Shown: piece by piece, positions 62,948 through 64,000 of the stretch
Numbering within the stretch: the stretch's first letter is position 1
Layout of the letters: each line of letters begins with the position of its first letter
Source of the DNA: Rhodobacteraceae bacterium LMO-JJ12
Lineage (GTDB): Bacteria > Pseudomonadota > Alphaproteobacteria > Rhodobacterales > Rhodobacteraceae
NCBI GenBank assembly: GCA_021555075.1
Contig: JAKGBX010000001.1
Location: 1 to 64,000 of the forward strand
Reading direction: 5' to 3'
Length of the DNA stretch: 64,000 nucleotides
Notes under the pieces: model-generated
Told to the model about the DNA's origin: nothing
Database searches by the model: none
The model's input: only the letters and a program-made list of their open reading frames with translations
Program-made: the position numbers and the translations under genes

Positions 62948-64000
62948 ATGAAAAATGAACGCATTTCGCTTGCCGATCTGAAGGCGAACACGCCCAAACA
63001 GCTTGTCGATCTCGCCGAAGAGCTTGAGATTGAAAACGCTTCGACCATGCGCAAGGGCGAGATCATGTTCTCGATCCTCAAGGAACGCGCCGAAGAAGGT
63101 TGGGACATTTTCGGCGATGGTGTTCTGGAAGTGCTGCAAGACGGGTTTGGGTTTCTGCGCTCGCCCGAGGCCAACTACCTTTCCGGCCCCGATGATATCT
63201 ATGTCTCGCCCGAGATGATCCGCAAATTTTCGTTGCGCACTGGCGATACCGTTGATGGAAAACTGGTGCAGCCGCTCGAAGCCGAGCGTTATTTTGCCCT
63301 GACAGACGTAACCCAGATCAATTTCGAAGACCCGGAAAAGGCTCGCCACAAGATCGCCTTTGATAACCTCACGCCGCTTTACCCTGACGAGCGGTTCAAT
63401 CTGGAAATCGAAGATCCAACAATCAAGGACCGCTCGGCCCGCATCATCGATCTGGTTGCGCCCATCGGCAAAGGCCAGCGGTGTCTGATCGTCGCGCCGC
63501 CGCGCACCGGTAAAACCGTGTTGCTGCAAAACATCGCGCGCTCAATCGAGGTGAACCATCCTGAATGCTATCTGATCGTTCTGCTGATTGATGAACGCCC
63601 GGAAGAGGTGACGGATATGCAACGTTCGGTTAAGGGTGAGGTGATTTCTTCAACCTTTGATGAACCTTCGACGCGTCACGTTGCTGTTTCCGAAATGGTC
63701 ATCGAAAAGGCCAAGCGTCTTGTTGAACACAAACGCGATGTGGTGATCCTGCTCGATTCCATCACGCGTCTGGGGCGCGCCTATAACACCGTGGTGCCGT
63801 CTTCAGGTAAAGTACTGACCGGTGGTGTCGACGCCAACGCTCTGCAACGCCCTAAACGCTTCTTTGGTGCCGCGCGTAACATCGAAGAAGGTGGTTCGCT
63901 TACCATCATCGCCACCGCCCTTATCGACACCGGAAGCCGCATGGATGAGGTGATCTTCGAAGAATTCAAAGGCACCGGTAACTCCGAGATCGTTCTGGAT
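62948..64000 (+). CDS. rho: Transcription termination factor Rho (partial, 3' end beyond window)
   Basis: The first 351 codons of Rho, an RNA-dependent ATPase that ends transcription. N-terminal Rho_N domain ([20 protein letters not shown]), RNA-binding OSB fold ([20 protein letters not shown] and [18 protein letters not shown]), the P-loop [13 protein letters not shown], and the Walker B region [16 protein letters not shown] with the Q-loop part [17 protein letters not shown] at 62948 follows AGGA. The gene runs off the window at 64000 with no stop, at about 80% of its expected length. Confidence 0.96.
   Translation, partial: MKNERISLADLKANTPKQLVDLAEELEIENASTMRKGEIMFSILKERAEEGWDIFGDGVLEVLQDGFGFLRSPEANYLSGPDDIYVSPEMIRKFSLRTGDTVDGKLVQPLEAERYFALTDVTQINFEDPEKARHKIAFDNLTPLYPDERFNLEIEDPTIKDRSARIIDLVAPIGKGQRCLIVAPPRTGKTVLLQNIARSIEVNHPECYLIVLLIDERPEEVTDMQRSVKGEVISSTFDEPSTRHVAVSEMVIEKAKRLVEHKRDVVILLDSITRLGRAYNTVVPSSGKVLTGGVDANALQRPKRFFGAARNIEEGGSLTIIATALIDTGSRMDEVIFEEFKGTGNSEIVLD

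Overview
The window is a stretch of chromosome from an alphaproteobacterium of the Rhodobacteraceae (Roseobacter group). The grounds are family-level protein resemblance, GC-rich codon use, the RegB/SenC/RegA redox locus, the hemY-mic60-hemD-tsaD block, AddAB in place of RecBCD, TimA and MltA next to each other, and the rho / maf-aroE-coaE-dnaQ-secB arrangement typical of alphaproteobacterial origin regions. No rRNA, CRISPR array, transposase, integrase or phage gene was seen. There is one tRNA, tRNA-Thr(CGT).

Layout. (1) 1-6.65 kb: a surface-glycan locus with the end of a probable galU, then galE, three glycosyltransferases and a double-domain sulfotransferase. (2) 6.67-10.56 kb, reverse strand: a cell-envelope and nitrogen-PTS block, lptC-lptA-lptB-hpf-ptsN, with an RNase D-like exonuclease upstream. 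(3) 10.7-13.9 kb: a secreted CHAT-domain (caspase-like) protein whose stop overlaps the start of a secreted helical-repeat protein. (4) 14.2-27.6 kb: an accessory catabolic region with LysR and TetR regulators, a decayed luciferase-family monooxygenase, a TRAP transporter split over a divergent promoter, a KdsB-like protein lacking KdsB motifs, a DddP-like M24 protein, an FAH-family hydrolase, a Gfo/Idh/MocA oxidoreductase and a 2-hydroxyacid dehydrogenase. It ends against the 3' side of tRNA-Thr. (5) 28-38.6 kb: core genes hemY, mic60, hemD, tsaD, gpsA and ahcY plus small proteins. (6) 38.7-43.1 kb: regA and senC divergent from regB, then a PAS protein. (7) 43.2-52 kb: the tightly overlapping tsaE-amgK-murU-addB-addA-trxA cluster. 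(8) 52-62.4 kb: a capsule-glycosyltransferase-like gene, hslVU, an MFS carrier, smr-mltA-timA, fxsA, secB, and dnaQ-coaE-aroE-maf. (9) 62.4-62.95 kb: a gene-free segment with four DnaA-box-like sites, an AT-rich tract and an exact TTAA-N7-TTAA (CtrA-type) site, read here as the probable oriC. (10) rho, cut by the window end.

How the parts work together. The first locus builds and probably sulfates an extracellular polysaccharide. AmgK and MurU recycle MurNAc to UDP-MurNAc. MltA makes the anhydro-muropeptides that feed recycling. AddAB repairs double-strand breaks. RegBA/SenC senses redox state. The accessory region probably imports and breaks down an organic acid. Two AT-rich sites there, one at the tetR promoter and one between dctP and dctQM, share a 19-base motif, which suggests one regulator acting on both.

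The observations most worth follow-up are the putative oriC with its CtrA-type site, the shared TetR/TRAP operator, the degenerate KdsB paralogue beside a DddP-like M24 protein, the secreted CHAT pair, and a three-copy palindromic repeat family.
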